From NCBI RefSeq assembly GCF_016806835.2, contig NZ_CP086113.1, positions 372,001 through 436,000 on the forward strand: 64,000 nucleotides of DNA, given 5' to 3'. The position numbers were made by a program, and so were the translations under genes. How positions within the stretch are numbered: position 1 is the first letter of the stretch; each line of letters opens with the position of its first letter. This DNA comes from Skermanella rosea. Lineage in GTDB: Bacteria; Pseudomonadota; Alphaproteobacteria; Azospirillales; Azospirillaceae. The notes below the pieces were generated by a model. The model worked only from the letters and a program-made list of their open reading frames with translations, ran no database searches and was not told the DNA's origin. Shown in pieces: positions 61,798 through 64,000 of the stretch.

Positions 61798-63057
61798 TCA
61801 GGCGGTTTCGGGATACCGTGCGTCGTTGGGATATCGTGCGAAGTCCTTGCCGAGCGCCCGCCAGTCCGCCAGCCACCGTTCCGCGACCATTTCGCCCTCC
61901 TCGCGAAGCCTCGCGAAATGGCCGGGGCTGCGGTCGAACTTGGAAGTGTGCTTCAGGCCCCAGGCGGTCTCGCGTGTCATCTTGATCGTCCGGACATCGA
62001 TGATCTTGCGGGTGTCCAGCGGCGGATGACTGCCCCCGTACTTCCTGATCCACTGATTGATCGTCATGATGCCGTCCAGTTCCTGACCCAAAGACAGGTT
62101 GCCGGCCAGGTCATTCACCCGATCATCGATGTCTTCAAGGCTGATGTTCAACGAAGCGGGACGGAATTCCTGCGGATTGATCCGGACGATCCAGATCTCG
62201 TCAGGCTTTTCTTCCCTGGTCGCGGCGTCCAGCAGATCCCGCACGGGCGGATTGCGTGAGTACAGGCCGTCCCAATAATATCCGTTGCGGGTGATGGTCC
62301 TGCCCGTGTCGCATGTCGGGAACGTCATGCCGCCGATGACCTGCGCCGGCAGGACTTCGGGAAGCGTACCCGATGCCGCCACGCCCTCCAGCGATATCGA
62401 TCGGCGCATCCGCCACCGGACGATGTCGTACTGGTCTATCTCCCGTCCGTCCGGCAGCAGGCCCATCTGTTCAAGGGTCTTGTCGCTGTCGAAGATCTCG
62501 AAATTGCCGCTGAGAACCTCGATGGCGCCGACGATGATCCGCAGATCGGCCTCCGCCAGTCGCGGCCAGTCGATCGTGTCGAAATCCGGGCAGACGGCCT
62601 TGAGAAGAGCCGGAAATCCCAGGTACTCCTGGCGGGCGCCCATCATCGACAGGCTGGTGAGACCCAGATTGGCCTTGGGGTCGTAGGGATTGGAGCCGGG
62701 AAACGGCACGCCCCGCGATTTCCAGTGCAGGAGCGTGCCGACTATCTGGTTGAGGGCGGTCTCGGCCGGGGTGGTCGCGGCGAACGTCGTCCAGAGATGA
62801 TCCAGACGCTCCACGGCCTTGTCGATCGTCCCGCAGTCCTCGTCGCCCGTGTTGGGAGCCAGGCCGTACCATGTCGCGAACGCGCAGAGCGCGCCGGCCG
62901 AGGTGCCGCTGAGCGCGATGATCCTGAAGGTGTCGCCGTCCTGCGGGTTCGCGTCCCAGCGCTTTTTCGTCGCCAGGATCGTCCTCAGCACGCCCCAGGT
63001 GAACGCGGCATGCGTGCCCCCGCCCTGGCAGGCGATCGCAACCTTTCTGGTGGCCAT
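61798..63057 (-). CDS. Patatin-like phospholipase
   Basis: This 419-residue protein carries the patatin dyad: an oxyanion loop GGGTHAAFTWGVL (about 13–25), a nucleophile GTSAG (about 53–57) and the DG-type motif DGLYSRNPP (aspartate about 267), where a second glycine is absent. No signal peptide is seen, so it is probably cytosolic or membrane-associated. It should hydrolyse lipid acyl esters. AGGAAAG upstream supports ATG 63057 rather than ATG 63078. It is followed by GntP on the same strand and preceded by the secreted hexad-repeat protein gene 182 bp upstream. Confidence 0.88.
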   Translation of the reverse strand: MATRKVAIACQGGGTHAAFTWGVLRTILATKKRWDANPQDGDTFRIIALSGTSAGALCAFATWYGLAPNTGDEDCGTIDKAVERLDHLWTTFAATTPAETALNQIVGTLLHWKSRGVPFPGSNPYDPKANLGLTSLSMMGARQEYLGFPALLKAVCPDFDTIDWPRLAEADLRIIVGAIEVLSGNFEIFDSDKTLEQMGLLPDGREIDQYDIVRWRMRRSISLEGVAASGTLPEVLPAQVIGGMTFPTCDTGRTITRNGYYWDGLYSRNPPVRDLLDAATREEKPDEIWIVRINPQEFRPASLNISLEDIDDRVNDLAGNLSLGQELDGIMTINQWIRKYGGSHPPLDTRKIIDVRTIKMTRETAWGLKHTSKFDRSPGHFARLREEGEMVAERWLADWRALGKDFARYPNDARYPETA

Positions 63058-63239
63058 GACTTTCCTATCTTCTCTCAATGCAACGGAAACGCATTCGAAA
63101 TTCTCGGCTCGCCTTGTTGAGAGAATTGCCGTTCATCGTCCTGAAGGTCTGCCCTCCGCGCAGGACCTCCAGGGTCAGGAAAGCCGCGGTGACGGAGTGG
63201 CCGGCCGCTTCCGTGATCGCGGGGCTGCGGGCTCCCGGG

Positions 63240-63818
63240 CTACCGCATCGAAACATCCGTGTCGTAAGGAACCCTGATCTTCTTGACGGTCAGGTCGAAC
63301 GGCGCATCCGAAGTCGGGGCCGCGGTGCCCAGGTACATGAAGGTCCCGGCCGGCAGGGATGCGCCCGCGGGCAGCGTCGTGCCGGCGGGCAGGCAGGCGC
63401 CGGGCGGCAGGGACATGCCCGCGGGCAGCGTCGTGCCTCCCGGCAGGAACATGCCGCTGGGCAGGATCGAGCCCTTGGGCCAGGTCGTGCCCTCCGCCAC
63501 CCTCTCGCCATCCGCCAACATCGCGCCGTTGGGCATGGTCATGCCCTTCGAAATGGTGACGCCGCTGGTCAGGGCGATGCCGCTGGCCAGACTTAAGTCC
63601 TCATTGACGTCCATGCCGTTGAGCAGGCACACGCCGTTCAGCAGTTTGATGTCGTTATTGATGGTGACGTCATCGGTCAGCAGCAGGCCGCGGCTTATGT
63701 TCACGCCGTCCACGACCATCTCGGCCGCCATGGCCGGTCCGGAGAAACCGCAAAGTCCGACGGCGACGACCATGAGGCTGGCAGCCGGCACGGCTTTCCA
63801 AGCATGTGTTCTGCGCAT
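63240..63818 (-). CDS. Secreted protein made of 22 six-residue repeats
   Basis: This 192-residue protein has a signal peptide (hydrophobic core about 13–28, cleavage likely after AMA at 31). From residue 35 to 166 it consists of 22 consecutive hexads without any insertion. Each has a large hydrophobic residue at position 1 (mostly L, also I, V, M, W), glycine at position 4 in 19 cases and aspartate in three, and a small or hydrophobic residue at position 5. The last hexads read LPAGTT, LPAGMS, LPPGAC, LPAGAS, LPAGTF. The period fits a left-handed beta-helix of three hexads per turn, or a related solenoid. No family was recognised. AAGGAAG sits well before the ATG. Its role may be structural or binding at the surface. 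Confidence 0.8.
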   Translation of the reverse strand: MRRTHAWKAVPAASLMVVAVGLCGFSGPAMAAEMVVDGVNISRGLLLTDDVTINNDIKLLNGVCLLNGMDVNEDLSLASGIALTSGVTISKGMTMPNGAMLADGERVAEGTTWPKGSILPSGMFLPGGTTLPAGMSLPPGACLPAGTTLPAGASLPAGTFMYLGTAAPTSDAPFDLTVKKIRVPYDTDVSMR

Positions 63819-64000
63819 GGTTTCTTCCTTTTTAAGAAGATGAAGATCCGAAACGATTAGTATTGTCTGCGGTCATTGGAATAATAAGCCTTGCATCCTA
63901 TAAACATCCTGATCTTTTGTGATTCTTTCGACCGGGGTGCGGATGAAGATGAAGCTTTCATGCAGTGAAAGGCTTGTCTTCAAGACCGGACGTCGTCCCA

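Noticed and set aside
63065-63256. Minus-strand 63-codon frame between the hexad-repeat and patatin genes
   Set aside because: It overlaps the end of the repeat gene, has no ribosome binding site and no recognisable features.

Overview
The window is high-GC DNA (roughly two thirds G+C by eye) with tightly packed, often overlapping genes. The gene families present (MlaA, TamB, RND pumps, a Wzc-type tyrosine kinase, an HTH–TolB-like–TPR regulator, a large serine recombinase) suggest a Gram-negative alphaproteobacterium, most likely of the Rhodospirillales/Azospirillum–Skermanella kind. That placement is inference from protein style; no rRNA or tRNA gene was found here to confirm it.

Layout. 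1–7.1 kb: the C-terminal part of an RND efflux permease, a polyphosphate:AMP phosphotransferase, an AI-2E/PerM-type permease, a 15-bp tandem repeat and a large YfhO-like membrane protein. 7.3–14 kb: a small membrane protein, an intradiol dioxygenase translationally coupled to a c-type cytochrome, and a divergent pair consisting of an HTH/TolB-like/TPR regulator facing a methyltransferase and a Cache-type adenylate/guanylate cyclase. A palindromic operator-like site lies between the divergent genes. 14–18 kb: two divergent beta-helix proteins, one a predicted lipoprotein and one carrying RTX repeats for type I secretion.

18–39.8 kb is an exopolysaccharide locus built around a 1.6-kb, AT-richer region without recognisable genes (24.2–25.8 kb). 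Leftward run a LuxR-type regulator, UDP-glucuronate decarboxylase, a GDP-mannose 3,5-epimerase-like enzyme, a WecG/TagA transferase, a priming sugar transferase and an acyltransferase. Rightward run a Wzc-like tyrosine kinase, an SDR epimerase, two GT4 glycosyltransferases, a fused Gfo/Idh/MocA–SDR enzyme, a flippase, a Wzy-like polymerase, a BioF2/CelD-like acyltransferase and an ATP-grasp ligase. Together these supply most of a Wzx/Wzy pathway; a Wza outer-membrane exporter is not seen. A decayed IS5-type transposase marks the right edge.

40–47 kb carries an M20 peptidase, a DASS/SLC13 carrier with RCK_C domains, an AbgT transporter with a DUF1269 partner, and a CDF cation transporter. 47–58 kb is a leftward envelope operon with stop/start overlaps at most junctions: RND adaptor, RND permease, small membrane protein, lipoprotein alpha/beta hydrolase, MlaA, TamB. 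A serine-recombinase element bounded by perfect 19-bp inverted repeats (58221–60221) sits immediately upstream of that operon. The window ends with a GntP-family permease, a patatin-like phospholipase and a small secreted protein made of 22 uninterrupted six-residue repeats, which is the most unusual single gene here.
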